A DNA stretch of 64,000 bases, from positions 1 through 64,000 of the forward strand of contig JAQIBJ010000047.1 in NCBI GenBank assembly GCA_027859085.1, written 5' to 3'. The stretch comes from Mycoplasmatota bacterium (GTDB lineage: Bacteria > Bacillota_I > Bacilli_A > Izemoplasmatales > Hujiaoplasmataceae). Of the stretch, positions 6,920 to 15,405 are shown in pieces; positions within the stretch are counted from its first letter, which is position 1, and each line of letters opens with the position of its first letter. A program made the position numbers and the translations under genes. The notes beneath the pieces were generated by a model that saw nothing but the letters and a program-made list of their open reading frames with translations, searched no databases and had not been told where the DNA came from.

Positions 6920-8563
6920 ATGAAATTAAATTTTAAGAAAATCTTTCTAGTAGGGTTAGCGTTTTTAACGATTTCAATGTTTTGGCAAACTTATGATGCA
7001 GTGATTACTAAAATCTTGATTGATAAATTCGGGTTGAATCAATTGTGGTCGGGAGTCGTTATGGCATTAGACAATGTATTGGCTTTACTTTTGATTCCTG
7101 TGTTTGGTGCTATATCCGATAGGACTAATCATAAACGCGGAAGACGAACACCATTTATTATCATAGGAACCGTGGTGGCTGCTTTTGCTTTTATGGCATT
7201 AACCTTTTCAGATAATGTTCAAAAGAGCAAAATTGAAGCTGCCCAAACATCTATGATTGAAGATTACAATCTAATTTATAATTCCGGTGATGATTTGACA
7301 GTGGCTGAATGGAAATCAATTACGGATAGTATTGATGAAGAGTGGAATCAATTATTAAACGAGGGTATTATTTCTCAAGAAAACTACAATAAAATTACAA
7401 GTGATATTTACACACGGAGTGTTCCCTTTGGAGAGAATATAACGATTGATGAAGATCAAATATTTGCGGATAATGAAATAAGTGATGATGAACTTATTTC
7501 TTTAGAAGTATTGTTTAGTCAACATGCTAATAAGAGAGCTTGGATTGTAACAACACAATCACCTGGAACACTGATAGTATTCATAGCAACATTATTTGTA
7601 GCATTATTAGCGATGTCAGCTTATAGATCGCCTGCTGTTGCTTTAATGCCAGATGTGACGATTAAACCAATGAGGTCTAAAGCAAACGCCATCATTAATC
7701 TGATGGGGTCTTTAGGGGCAATCTTAGCTTTAGGAACGCTGATGCTATTTGGCTTGGATAGATTTTCTTATGTGAATTATACTCCAGCGTTTATTACCAT
7801 AGGAGTTTTAATGTTGGTTATTTTAACTATTTTCTTATTTAAGGTTAAAGAGCCTGAATTGGTTGCTGAAAAAGTTGCGAATGAAATCAAGTTTGATTTG
7901 GTTGAAGAAGAAGATAAATTAGAAGATTTATCTCAAGAAGAAATTGATTTATCTAAGAGTAAAAAAACAGCGCTGATTCTTATCTTGCTCTCAGTGACAC
8001 TTTGGTTCTTTGGGTATAATGCAGTGACTACAAAAATTTCTGATTATGCACCTAATGTTTTAAAAATTGGTTATGCAATACCGATTTACATAGCTCACGG
8101 AGCAGCACTTATAGCATTTATTCCAATAGGGATATTAGCGACACGAGTTGGTCGAAAGAAAATGATTTTATTTGGCATTATTTTATTAACGTTCAGCTTT
8201 GGTTCAGTGTATTTCCTAACCCCTGACACAGCATTCTTTATGTATGCAATCTTTGGATTGACTGGCATCGCTTGGGCAACTATTAATGTAAACTCTTATC
8301 CAATGGTTGTTGAATTAGCAAAAGGCTCTAATGTAGGTAAATATACTGGATATTATTACATGTTTTCAATGGGAGCACAAATACTCACACCAGCTTTATC
8401 AGGTGCTTTAATGGACGCTTTAGGAACACGTACTGTATTGTTCCCTTATGCAACATTATTTGTTGCAGCAGCGTTCTTCACAATGCTTTTTGTTAAACAC
8501 GGTGATATTAAAATCAATAAAAAGGGCTCAATTATAGAAAACTTTGATGTAGATATGGATTAA
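6920..8563 (+). CDS. Major facilitator superfamily transporter (SLC45-like)
   Basis: A 547-residue MFS carrier with about 12 transmembrane helices. The loop between helices 2 and 3 reads GAISDRTNHKRGRRTPFIIIG, the MFS signature with the extra basic stretch seen in SLC45/sugar-cation carriers. An unusual soluble insert of about 90 residues rich in acidic residues (near 93-195) follows helix 3, and a second charged loop (KEPELV to DLSKSKK) separates the two halves. The ATG at 6920 is preferred over an in-frame ATG at 6908 because GAGGTGG lies between them. Substrate unknown; a sugar or glycoside is a family-based guess. Confidence 0.8.
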   Translation: MKLNFKKIFLVGLAFLTISMFWQTYDAVITKILIDKFGLNQLWSGVVMALDNVLALLLIPVFGAISDRTNHKRGRRTPFIIIGTVVAAFAFMALTFSDNVQKSKIEAAQTSMIEDYNLIYNSGDDLTVAEWKSITDSIDEEWNQLLNEGIISQENYNKITSDIYTRSVPFGENITIDEDQIFADNEISDDELISLEVLFSQHANKRAWIVTTQSPGTLIVFIATLFVALLAMSAYRSPAVALMPDVTIKPMRSKANAIINLMGSLGAILALGTLMLFGLDRFSYVNYTPAFITIGVLMLVILTIFLFKVKEPELVAEKVANEIKFDLVEEEDKLEDLSQEEIDLSKSKKTALILILLSVTLWFFGYNAVTTKISDYAPNVLKIGYAIPIYIAHGAALIAFIPIGILATRVGRKKMILFGIILLTFSFGSVYFLTPDTAFFMYAIFGLTGIAWATINVNSYPMVVELAKGSNVGKYTGYYYMFSMGAQILTPALSGALMDALGTRTVLFPYATLFVAAAFFTMLFVKHGDIKINKKGSIIENFDVDMD

Positions 8564-8580
8564 ATATAAGCATAATAAAA

Positions 8581-8607
8581 GACGAAATTTTGAAATTTCG
8601 TCTTTTT
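8581..8607. terminator. Bidirectional intrinsic terminator
   Basis: GACGAAATTT (8581-8590) and AAATTTCGTC (8593-8602) form a 10-bp stem with a 2-base centre, flanked by AAAA on the left and TTTTT on the right. It serves the MFS gene and the convergent phosphodiesterase gene, whose stop codon touches it. Confidence 0.9.
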
Positions 8608-9352
8608 AATGCTCTTCAATTTCAGGTCTAAAGAATTCAAACACAGCATTGTCATAATGTTTTTTTACGAGATTGAATTCAAGATAGTTTCGCGCCGTGT
8701 AAGATATGACACACACGCCTTCATTATGGAATTTAGTCGCATATTTGTTGGGTAAATCTTTTATACCATAGTTGATAAAATCTGGTTTTGTGTATCGATT
8801 AAAAGTCATTCGTTTCATTAATAATTTAACAAGGCTATTCATTTTTGTATTACTTTTAAAATATTCAGCGATTTGTCCTCTAATGACATCAGGCTCATTC
8901 TTTTTGAACCAATGGACTATCCAAGGGCTAAAAGAATGGATGGCATATTCACCATTATAATTAGACATGGTTTTAACGAATGACTCACATAACAATCTGT
9001 TATGACCTTTCGTCTTTAGTTCAATTAATAGTGGGACCTTACCTTTAACCAATTCTAATACATCAGATAATAAAGGTATTTTCTCATTTGAGTTTAAAAT
9101 ATGAAAACCTTTAATTTCGTCATAGGTTACATCAGATAAATTAATATCAACTTTACATAGTCTTTCTAAGTTAATATCGTGAAAGACAACCACTTGACCG
9201 TCTTTTGTTATATTAACATCTAACTCAATTGAATAATTATAATCAATGGCCTTTTTAAAAGCAATTAAAGTATTTTCGGGTATTGATTTATCCAATGAAT
9301 GAAACCCTCTATGCGCTATATAATTGTCTTTAATCCATGTTAAATCCTTCAT
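8606..9352 (-). CDS. Glycerophosphodiester phosphodiesterase
   Basis: A 248-residue GDPD-family enzyme that hydrolyses glycerophosphodiesters to glycerol 3-phosphate and an alcohol. Visible motifs: IAHRGFHSLDKSIPENT (catalytic His and metal Glu) and IELDVNITKDGQVVVFHD (metal ligands and second His), then LLIELKTKG. No signal peptide is present with the chosen start, so it is cytosolic. The start at 9352 follows GGAGGAATCT on the minus strand; the longer frame to 9430 lacks a ribosome binding site and adds a hydrophobic leader that relatives lack. A TATAAT lies upstream on the minus strand at about 9388-9383. Confidence 0.9.
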   Translation of the reverse strand: MKDLTWIKDNYIAHRGFHSLDKSIPENTLIAFKKAIDYNYSIELDVNITKDGQVVVFHDINLERLCKVDINLSDVTYDEIKGFHILNSNEKIPLLSDVLELVKGKVPLLIELKTKGHNRLLCESFVKTMSNYNGEYAIHSFSPWIVHWFKKNEPDVIRGQIAEYFKSNTKMNSLVKLLMKRMTFNRYTKPDFINYGIKDLPNKYATKFHNEGVCVISYTARNYLEFNLVKKHYDNAVFEFFRPEIEEH

Positions 9353-9470
9353 AGATTCCTCCAAAAAGATCTTTGTCAATACATTATAACATGTATTTAA
9401 AAAAATTAAATATATATGAATGACTATCATTAAATAAAATATTAAGCGGTGGAAATAAATGTCTAATTTA

Positions 9471-9479
9471 TGTTATAAT
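9471..9479 (+). promoter_or_regulatory. Extended -10 promoter of the alcohol dehydrogenase gene
   Basis: TGTTATAAT is an extended -10 element, 20 bases before the start codon of the dehydrogenase and 12 bases before its GAGGTGG. No clear -35 is seen. Confidence 0.65.
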
Positions 9480-9499
9480 AACCTTGAAAGAGGTGGACT

Positions 9500-10675
9500 A
9501 TGAATAATTTTATTTTTCATTCGCCAACCAAATTTGTATTTGGAAAAGATACAGAAAAAGAAGTTGGTCAATTATTAAAATCACAAAAAGCAAAAAAAGT
9601 ATTAATTCATTATGGGACAGGCTCTATTAAACGATCTGGTTTGTTTGATCGAGTTGTTAAGTCAATAGAAGAAGCGGGCATTGAACATGTAGAACTTGGT
9701 GGGGTTGTACCAAATCCAAGAGATACCTTAGTTTATGAAGGCATTGAGTTATGTAAAAAAGAAAATGTAGATTTTGTATTAGCGGTTGGTGGAGGTTCAA
9801 CTATCGATTCAGCAAAAGCAATTGCTGCTGGCGCTAAATATGAGGGGGACTTCTGGGATTTCTATGCTAGAAAAGCTCAAATGGAAGATGCGCTTAAAAT
9901 AGGTGTTATTTTAACCATTCCAGCTGCAGGTAGTGAAGGTTCTCAAAGTGCTGTGATTACAAAAACTGATGGTATGCTAAAAAGAGGTTTAAATTCACCG
10001 TTCTATAGACCTCAATTTTCTATCATTAATCCAGAATTAACTTATACGTTACCAACATATCAAACATCAGCTGGTGTTGTGGATATGATGGGTCATATTT
10101 TTGAAAGATATTTAACAAAAAGTGAAAACACATTATTTATTGATAGATTAGCTGAAGGTACATTGGTATCTATCATAGAAGCTGGTAAAAAATTAATGGA
10201 TGAACCGACAAACTATGATGCAAGAGCCATCATATGTTGGGCAGGAACCATTGCACATAATGGATTCTTTGGTGTAGGTCGCGTTGAAGATTGGGCAAGT
10301 CATGGATTAGAACATGAATTAAGTGCTTTATATGATGTGACACATGGTGCTGGTTTATCAGTTATTTATCCAGCGTATATGAAATATACATTAGAAGAAG
10401 ATATTGAGAAATATAAAAGATTTGCAATAAAAGTATTTGGTGTTGATTCAACAAATAAAACAGATATGCAAATAGCACTAGAAGGTATTTCTGAATTAGA
10501 ATCATTCTATGAAGAAATGGGTATGCCAACTCGTTTTGAAGGCATTGGCGCAAAAGAAGAAGACATTGATAAATTAGTTAATAAATTACAAGAAAATGCT
10601 GGAAAAACATTTGGTAATTTCAAAAAGTTAACAATGGAAGATGCTAAAAAAATATATGAATTGGCTTGTGCTTAA
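9500..10675 (+). CDS. Iron-containing alcohol dehydrogenase (BdhA/YqhD-like)
   Basis: A 391-residue group III alcohol dehydrogenase, interconverting alcohols and aldehydes with NAD(P)H. The Rossmann-like half carries VLAVGGGSTIDSAKAIA (near residues 93-110). The metal half carries the Asp-His ligands in VDMMGHIFERY and histidines in ASHGLEHELSALYD and VTHGAGLSVIYPAY. It matches NADH-dependent butanol dehydrogenase and YqhD-like enzymes in length and order. Likely role: reducing fermentation aldehydes. Strong Shine-Dalgarno AGAGGTGG. No clear terminator directly after; the zupT remnant follows. Confidence 0.93.
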   Translation: MNNFIFHSPTKFVFGKDTEKEVGQLLKSQKAKKVLIHYGTGSIKRSGLFDRVVKSIEEAGIEHVELGGVVPNPRDTLVYEGIELCKKENVDFVLAVGGGSTIDSAKAIAAGAKYEGDFWDFYARKAQMEDALKIGVILTIPAAGSEGSQSAVITKTDGMLKRGLNSPFYRPQFSIINPELTYTLPTYQTSAGVVDMMGHIFERYLTKSENTLFIDRLAEGTLVSIIEAGKKLMDEPTNYDARAIICWAGTIAHNGFFGVGRVEDWASHGLEHELSALYDVTHGAGLSVIYPAYMKYTLEEDIEKYKRFAIKVFGVDSTNKTDMQIALEGISELESFYEEMGMPTRFEGIGAKEEDIDKLVNKLQENAGKTFGNFKKLTMEDAKKIYELACA

Positions 10676-10738
10676 GTAGGAATCATTTATTAATGATTAT
10701 TTTCCATTGATTCTGAGCCTTTCTGAAGTACCAACACG

Positions 10739-11002
10739 TATAATTTACTTGCATTTTTAATGACATTAGGCGGAGGTTTATCAACTGGAATTGGTTCAAT
10801 TCTAGCGTTTAACCTAAAAAGGCGAATAAAAAGTTTTTATCAGCTGCACTTGGGTTTTCTGCAGATGTCATGACTTATGTTTTATATATCTTTAGATGAA
10901 TTATTGCCAACTGCAGAAAAATATGGTGAATATCATATTGCAATATATGGATCAATTGCTGGTATGTTTTTGATGGCTTCGAGTTTAGTATTGTTAACGT
11001 AA
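10739..11002 (+). pseudogene. zupT: Remnant of a ZIP-family metal transporter (zupT), deleted and frameshifted
   Basis: The stretch encodes two recognisable ends of ZupT. The first part reads LLAFLMTLGGGLSTGIGSIL, like the ZupT N-terminus; after a frameshift near 10830 comes FLSAALGFSADVMTYV. The end, in another frame, reads ISLDELLPTAEKYGEYH and IAIYGSIAGMFLMASSL, the ZupT C-terminal helix, and stops at 11000-11002. Most of the middle of the roughly 265-residue protein is missing, apparently by deletion between similar motifs (VSFVEIL-like and ISLDELLP). This fills most of the 450-base gap before the next gene. The ion importer (Zn2+/Mn2+/Fe2+) must be non-functional. Confidence 0.85.
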
Positions 11003-11014
11003 ATATTTCTTTTT

Positions 11015-11042
11015 AAACCACTATTTATTTAGTGGTTTTTTG
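11015..11042 (+). terminator. Intrinsic terminator after the zupT remnant
   Basis: AACCACTA (11016-11023) pairs with TAGTGGTT (11030-11037), followed by TTTTTG. It lies directly after the remnant stop codon and is probably the original zupT terminator, still intact. Confidence 0.85.
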
Positions 11043-11128
11043 TTTGAAAAAATAATAAATGATTATGGTTTACAAAGTTAGATTTATTTTGATATACTAG
11101 TGATGGATTTGTTTTTAAGGAGAAAAAA

Positions 11129-12427
11129 ATGTTAAAAAATTTTAAATTAGCTTTAATCTTTCGGGCCAATATGATTATACAAGCGAATAAACCTATTCGT
11201 GTATATGGCAAGTGTAAGAAACATGTTGATATTACTGTAAAGATGCTAGATCAAGAAAAGACAATTAGAACAACTAAAGAATTTTTTGTAATAGAACTAA
11301 AACCAGAAAAACCTTTGGACAAAAGTTTTTCTTTTTCAGTGTCTTGTAAAAAACAAAAAGAAACAATAAAGAATGTTTTAATTGGTGATGTGTTTTTGTT
11401 TATTGGTGGAAAGAACTTATCACAGACTTTAAATGCAAGTTCAAAAGAAGATGATTATCAACATGAACAAATACGTTTATTTGATTTAGAAAAAGATAAA
11501 AAGTGGTTAGTTTCCGGAAAAGATTCAATAAATCATCTGAGTGTGTTTTCTTACTTATATGCTAAAAACTTACATAAAAAATTAAAGCAACCGATTGGGG
11601 TTGTTACTTATAGTAAAGAAGATGAAAATATATTCTCATGGGCAAACAAAGCAACCATTACCAGTGATAGAGAAATGAAGAATTACTTGAATGGTATTCT
11701 TTCGATGAAAGATTACAACCTTTCAAGGGATTTTCAATATTTGAAAAATCATTATTTCGGGTATCAGTTTAAGTCTGTGATTTTTTCACAAGGTGAAAAT
11801 GATTTTTACCACTATCATTTTTATGAAAGAGCATTAAAAGACACCATAGAGTCTTATCGGGATGCATTCAATGATCAACAATTGACTTTTTATATTATTC
11901 AAATACCTAGTTTTGTAGATGCTAAAAATAATTACATTGCTCCAAGTGAAATTAGAATAGCACAAAGTAACTTGTGTTATGAGAATGATTATATTCATTT
12001 AGTTAGTGTTGTCGATATCGAAGAAACTGGAATGATTAGTATGAATAAATCTATTTTAAGTAAACGACTTGTTAATATGGTTTTAGAAAGACAATATAAT
12101 CAAACTACTGAAAAAGAAAACGCAGTATTTCCACAAATTGCTTCATATAAAAAATTTAGAAATAGAGTGGAAATATTTATAGATGAACAATTTGGTTCTT
12201 TGGAATCTAAATCTGGCTCCCAATCAGGATTTTATTATACTGTTGATAGAGCTGATTATTATCCAGTTGAAGATGTGAAGATTAATGGCAATAAAATTAC
12301 GGTTAAAGTTCCGAGAAATGTTAAAGAAATACGTTATGCATATGACGATAATCCGATGTGTGATATTTATTCGAATAATGGTTTACCGTTGTTACCATTT
12401 AAAATTGTTTTCAACAAAGCAAGTTAA
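11129..12427 (+). CDS. Sialate O-acetylesterase-like protein lacking catalytic residues
   Basis: The 432-residue protein has the full layout of the sialate O-acetylesterase family. N-terminal beta domain: PIRVYGKCKKHVDITV. SGNH core start: NVLIGDVFLFIGGKN. Then PIGVVTYS, a QGEND motif, and the C-terminal tail RYAYDDNPMCDIYSNNGLPL. But the family's GQSN is GGKN here, with Lys95 in place of the nucleophilic Ser, and the IHP triad region reads ISM, with Ser304 in place of His. No signal peptide is visible. It is therefore most likely a non-hydrolytic homologue, perhaps a binding or structural protein. Start supported by AAGGAG. Own terminator overlaps the stop. Confidence 0.75.
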   Translation: MLKNFKLALIFRANMIIQANKPIRVYGKCKKHVDITVKMLDQEKTIRTTKEFFVIELKPEKPLDKSFSFSVSCKKQKETIKNVLIGDVFLFIGGKNLSQTLNASSKEDDYQHEQIRLFDLEKDKKWLVSGKDSINHLSVFSYLYAKNLHKKLKQPIGVVTYSKEDENIFSWANKATITSDREMKNYLNGILSMKDYNLSRDFQYLKNHYFGYQFKSVIFSQGENDFYHYHFYERALKDTIESYRDAFNDQQLTFYIIQIPSFVDAKNNYIAPSEIRIAQSNLCYENDYIHLVSVVDIEETGMISMNKSILSKRLVNMVLERQYNQTTEKENAVFPQIASYKKFRNRVEIFIDEQFGSLESKSGSQSGFYYTVDRADYYPVEDVKINGNKITVKVPRNVKEIRYAYDDNPMCDIYSNNGLPLLPFKIVFNKAS

Positions 12428-12442
12428 TTACTTGCTTTTTTT
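12416..12442 (+). terminator. Intrinsic terminator overlapping a stop codon
   Basis: AAAGCAAGT (12416-12424) pairs with ACTTGCTTT (12430-12438), followed by TTTTC. The 5' strand lies in the last codons of the esterase-like gene and the stop TAA sits at the base of the loop. Confidence 0.88.
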
Positions 12443-12478
12443 CACGGCAAAATAATGTATAATAGAGGTGGTGATTTA

Positions 12479-14815
12479 ATGAAAAACTTACAATTAAGTG
12501 TCAGAGATTTGGTTGAACTGATTTATGGTTCTGGTAGTATATCAAATCTAAAAGATTTAAAAAACCGAGCAACTGAAGGCACGATGATTCATGGCTTTTG
12601 GCAAGATAAATACCTTGAATCGGATCGTAAAGAAGTTGTTGTTAAAGAGGTTTTTACAAATGAATCATTTGAATTAAACATCAGTGGTCGCATTGATGGT
12701 GTTTTATATAGAGATAATACATATATTATCGAAGAAATTAAATCTACTCATATTGACTTTGATGTTTTAGAAGAAACCACCACGCCAAGTCATTTGGCTC
12801 AAGCTAAGGTCTATGCTTATATTTATGCTAAAAAAGAAAATCTTGATCGTATAGAAATATGGTTAACATATATTGATGTGAAAACAAGAAAGATTAAACA
12901 ATTAAAGAATGTCTTTTCATTTAATGATTTAGAAATATTTTGTTTAGAAACAATAGAATTATTCTTTGATTGGCAAGAAAAACTATTAAATCATGAAGAA
13001 GAAAGATTATCTTCAATAGAAGGATTAAAGTTTCCTTTTGATAAATTTAGATTTAATCAAAGAAGAATGATGGCAGTGATTTATAGAAATATTGTGGCCA
13101 GAGAAGTTGCTTATATTGAAGCACCAACAGGACTTGGTAAAACAGTAGCTTCAATATTTTCGGCATTAAAAGCCATTCATCAGCCAAGACAAAAAATATT
13201 TTATCTTACCGCAAAAAATGATGGGAAGAGAACAGCATTAGAAACCGTAAGATTATTAGAAGAAGAAGGTTTAAAAGCAAAGACTGTTGAGATTACCGCA
13301 AAAGATAGTGTGTGTCTGTTAGAAAAAAGAGATTGTGATCCGAATGTTTGCCCTTATGCTAATGGATATTATTCGAAAGTGTTTAAAGCCATTGAAGATG
13401 TGTTTATGAATGTATCTAAGTTTTCTAGACAAGTGATTGATGACTATGCAAGAAAACATGTGATATGTCCTTTTGAATTAAGCTTAGATTTATCGAATTA
13501 CTCAGATATTGTTATTTGTGATTATAATTATGTCTTCGATCCGATTGTTCACTTAACCAGATATTTTGAGGATAACGTTTATCAGCCGATAGTTTTGGTT
13601 GATGAAGCTCATAATTTAGTATCGCGATCAAGAGATATGTATTCTGCAGCCATTAATAAGACTGCGTTTGAGGAGTTCTTAGAAATATCACAATATTTAA
13701 AACCAAATCCAACATTTCAAGTCAAAGAAATCATTAAGATGTTTGAAGATGCTGAAAAGAAATTAGAAAAAATTGATTTTCTACGTGAATATCAAATTGA
13801 TGATTTGTTAATACATAAATTAAAGGTATTGTTAGTTAAGTTTGATGACATCTTAACCAATGAGAAATTAACCATCGGTAAAGAAGACATCCAAAATTTA
13901 TATTTTCTAGTAAATCGTTTTATTAAAATATCAGAATACTATAATGAGGAATTTGTGTATTTAATAGAAAGAGATAAGGATGATTATTTTATTTCCATTA
14001 AATGTTTAAATGCATCAGGGTTTATTAATGACGTGATTGAAGATTATTTGGAAAGCATTGTCTTCTTTAGTGCAACATTAAAACCAATCGATTATTACAA
14101 AAATCTATTAACGAATGATATTGGAAAATTTAGTGCTTTCAGTTCTGCATTTAAACCTGCCAACTTATTGGTGTTGGCTGTGGATAATGTTTCAACAAGA
14201 TATCATGATCGTGCACAATCTATCCCTAGAATTATAGATACATTAAAAGCAATGATTGCATCTAAAAAAGGTAATTATATTGTCTATTTTCCAAGTTATT
14301 ATTATATGAAACAAGTGCAGAAAAAAGCGTTTGAAGAAATCGAGAATGTTCATTTCATTACACAAACAAGAGATATGAGTGGTTTAGAAAGAAATGAAAT
14401 GATGAATCAATTCGCAGAAAACCCAGATGAAACCCAAGTGTTTATGTTTGTGATGGGTGGTATATTTGGAGAATCTATTGATTTGGTTGGCGAATTATTA
14501 AGTGGTGTTTTAATTGTCGGCGTTGGATTACCTGGATTAAGTAATTATAATAATGTCTTGAAGAGCCATTATGATTTAAAGTTTAGGCAAGGTTTTGATT
14601 ATGCATATACTTATCCAGGGTTAAATAAAGTCATACAAGCAGTTGGTAGAGTGATTCGAACAGAATCAGATAAGGGTATTGCCATATTGTTAGATGACAG
14701 GTTTACCATGAGAAAATATTTAAGATTGTATCCAAATGCATGGAGCCATTTAGAAATTTGTAATGACCCCAATGATATAGAAGATATGATTGATAGTTTT
14801 TGGAAAAGTGAATAA
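12479..14815 (+). CDS. PD-(D/E)XK nuclease-like domain fused to XPD/DinG-family helicase
   Basis: A 778-residue helicase of the iron-sulphur XPD/DinG group. The N-terminus (about 40-170) looks like a PD-(D/E)XK module: GRIDGVLYRDNTYIIEEIKST holds the Asp and Glu-x-Lys pattern. Walker A APTGLGKT at 215-222. A four-cysteine Fe-S cluster region: VCLLEKRDCDPNVC and later VICPF. Walker B VDEAHN, with DEAH at 375-378. C-terminal motifs GGIFGESIDL and QAVGRVIRTESDKG. It probably acts on branched or damaged DNA. The ATG at 12479 follows GAGGTGGTG; an upstream in-frame ATG at 12455 precedes that site and was rejected. A TATAAT at 12458-12463 suggests its own promoter. Confidence 0.85.
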   Translation: MKNLQLSVRDLVELIYGSGSISNLKDLKNRATEGTMIHGFWQDKYLESDRKEVVVKEVFTNESFELNISGRIDGVLYRDNTYIIEEIKSTHIDFDVLEETTTPSHLAQAKVYAYIYAKKENLDRIEIWLTYIDVKTRKIKQLKNVFSFNDLEIFCLETIELFFDWQEKLLNHEEERLSSIEGLKFPFDKFRFNQRRMMAVIYRNIVAREVAYIEAPTGLGKTVASIFSALKAIHQPRQKIFYLTAKNDGKRTALETVRLLEEEGLKAKTVEITAKDSVCLLEKRDCDPNVCPYANGYYSKVFKAIEDVFMNVSKFSRQVIDDYARKHVICPFELSLDLSNYSDIVICDYNYVFDPIVHLTRYFEDNVYQPIVLVDEAHNLVSRSRDMYSAAINKTAFEEFLEISQYLKPNPTFQVKEIIKMFEDAEKKLEKIDFLREYQIDDLLIHKLKVLLVKFDDILTNEKLTIGKEDIQNLYFLVNRFIKISEYYNEEFVYLIERDKDDYFISIKCLNASGFINDVIEDYLESIVFFSATLKPIDYYKNLLTNDIGKFSAFSSAFKPANLLVLAVDNVSTRYHDRAQSIPRIIDTLKAMIASKKGNYIVYFPSYYYMKQVQKKAFEEIENVHFITQTRDMSGLERNEMMNQFAENPDETQVFMFVMGGIFGESIDLVGELLSGVLIVGVGLPGLSNYNNVLKSHYDLKFRQGFDYAYTYPGLNKVIQAVGRVIRTESDKGIAILLDDRFTMRKYLRLYPNAWSHLEICNDPNDIEDMIDSFWKSE

Positions 14816-14831
14816 TATATATATAAGGATA

Positions 14832-14875
14832 GAAAAAGTCATTATTTCAAAGAAATTTGATGATTTTTTCTTTCT
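14832..14875 (+). terminator. Intrinsic terminator after the helicase gene
   Basis: GAAAAAGTCAT (14832-14842) pairs with ATGATTTTTTC (14860-14870) in 11 pairs including one G-T, followed by TTTCTTTTTG. It separates the helicase from the S10 operon promoter. Confidence 0.75.
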
Positions 14876-14910
14876 TTTTGGAAATAAATATAAATAGAGG
14901 TAAAAAATCC

Positions 14911-14939
14911 TTGCAATTAAAAAGTATATTTGGTATCAT
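14911..14939 (+). promoter_or_regulatory. Promoter of the S10-spc-alpha operon
   Basis: TTGCAA (14911-14916) and TATCAT (14934-14939) with a 17-base spacer. It is the only good promoter before rpsJ, and no promoter or terminator stands out until after rplQ, so it may drive some 28 genes. Confidence 0.75.
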
Positions 14940-14940
14940 A

Positions 14941-15062
14941 TTAAAGCCTATGTAAATAGGAAGGCAGAGATTTGTGAGGTTGCTGACACACACGAAGGCG
15001 TTGTATGTGTGAGGTTGGGTCATTCACAAGGAGCCAGTATGTAAGCTAAATTATATGCGAAG
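14941..15062 (+). promoter_or_regulatory. Structured leader of the S10 operon (putative autoregulatory RNA)
   Basis: About 120 untranslated bases precede rpsJ. An outer helix TTGTGA (14972-14977) with TCACAA (15024-15029) encloses an inner hairpin CACACA (14987-14992) with TGTGTG (15006-15011). The decamer TGTGAGGTTG occurs twice, at 14973 and 15008, once on each side of the inner hairpin. I do not recognise a named family. Length, position and pairing suggest an r-protein binding leader, by analogy to L4 control in E. coli; this is inference. Confidence 0.5.
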
Positions 15063-15075
15063 GAGGAACTAAATA

Positions 15076-15381
15076 ATGGCTAATCAAGTAATTAGAATAA
15101 GATTAAAATCTTATGACCACAGATTGTTAGATCAATCATCAAAGAGAATCGTTGAAACAGCGAAAAAAACGGGTGCTAAAGTTAGTGGGCCAGTTCCACT
15201 ACCGACTGAAAAAGAAATTTTTACAATTTTGAGAAGTCCACATGTTAATAAGACTTCACGTGAACAATTCGAACGTAGAACTCATAAACGTTTAATTGAC
15301 ATCATTAACCCTACGCCAAAAACTATTGATTCTTTAATGCACTTAGATTTACCGTCTGGTGTAGATATCGTATTAAAATAA
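15076..15381 (+). CDS. rpsJ: 30S ribosomal protein S10
   Basis: A 101-residue S10, of the normal family length. It sits in the head of the small subunit; in many bacteria S10 (NusE) also joins NusB in antitermination. Family motifs: [16 protein letters not shown] at the N-terminus and [19 protein letters not shown] near residues 55-73. It is the first gene of the cluster, with AGGAGG nine bases before ATG. Unlike in Bacillus, it is not preceded by tuf and fusA here but by a helicase gene, so it needs its own promoter. Confidence 0.98.
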   Translation: MANQVIRIRLKSYDHRLLDQSSKRIVETAKKTGAKVSGPVPLPTEKEIFTILRSPHVNKTSREQFERRTHKRLIDIINPTPKTIDSLMHLDLPSGVDIVLK

Positions 15382-15405
15382 TAAATTAAATTAGGAGGTG
15401 TACTC

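Noticed and set aside
10362-10553. 63-codon minus-strand open frame within the alcohol dehydrogenase gene
   Set aside because: No Shine-Dalgarno and no recognisable domain; entirely inside a well-supported gene.
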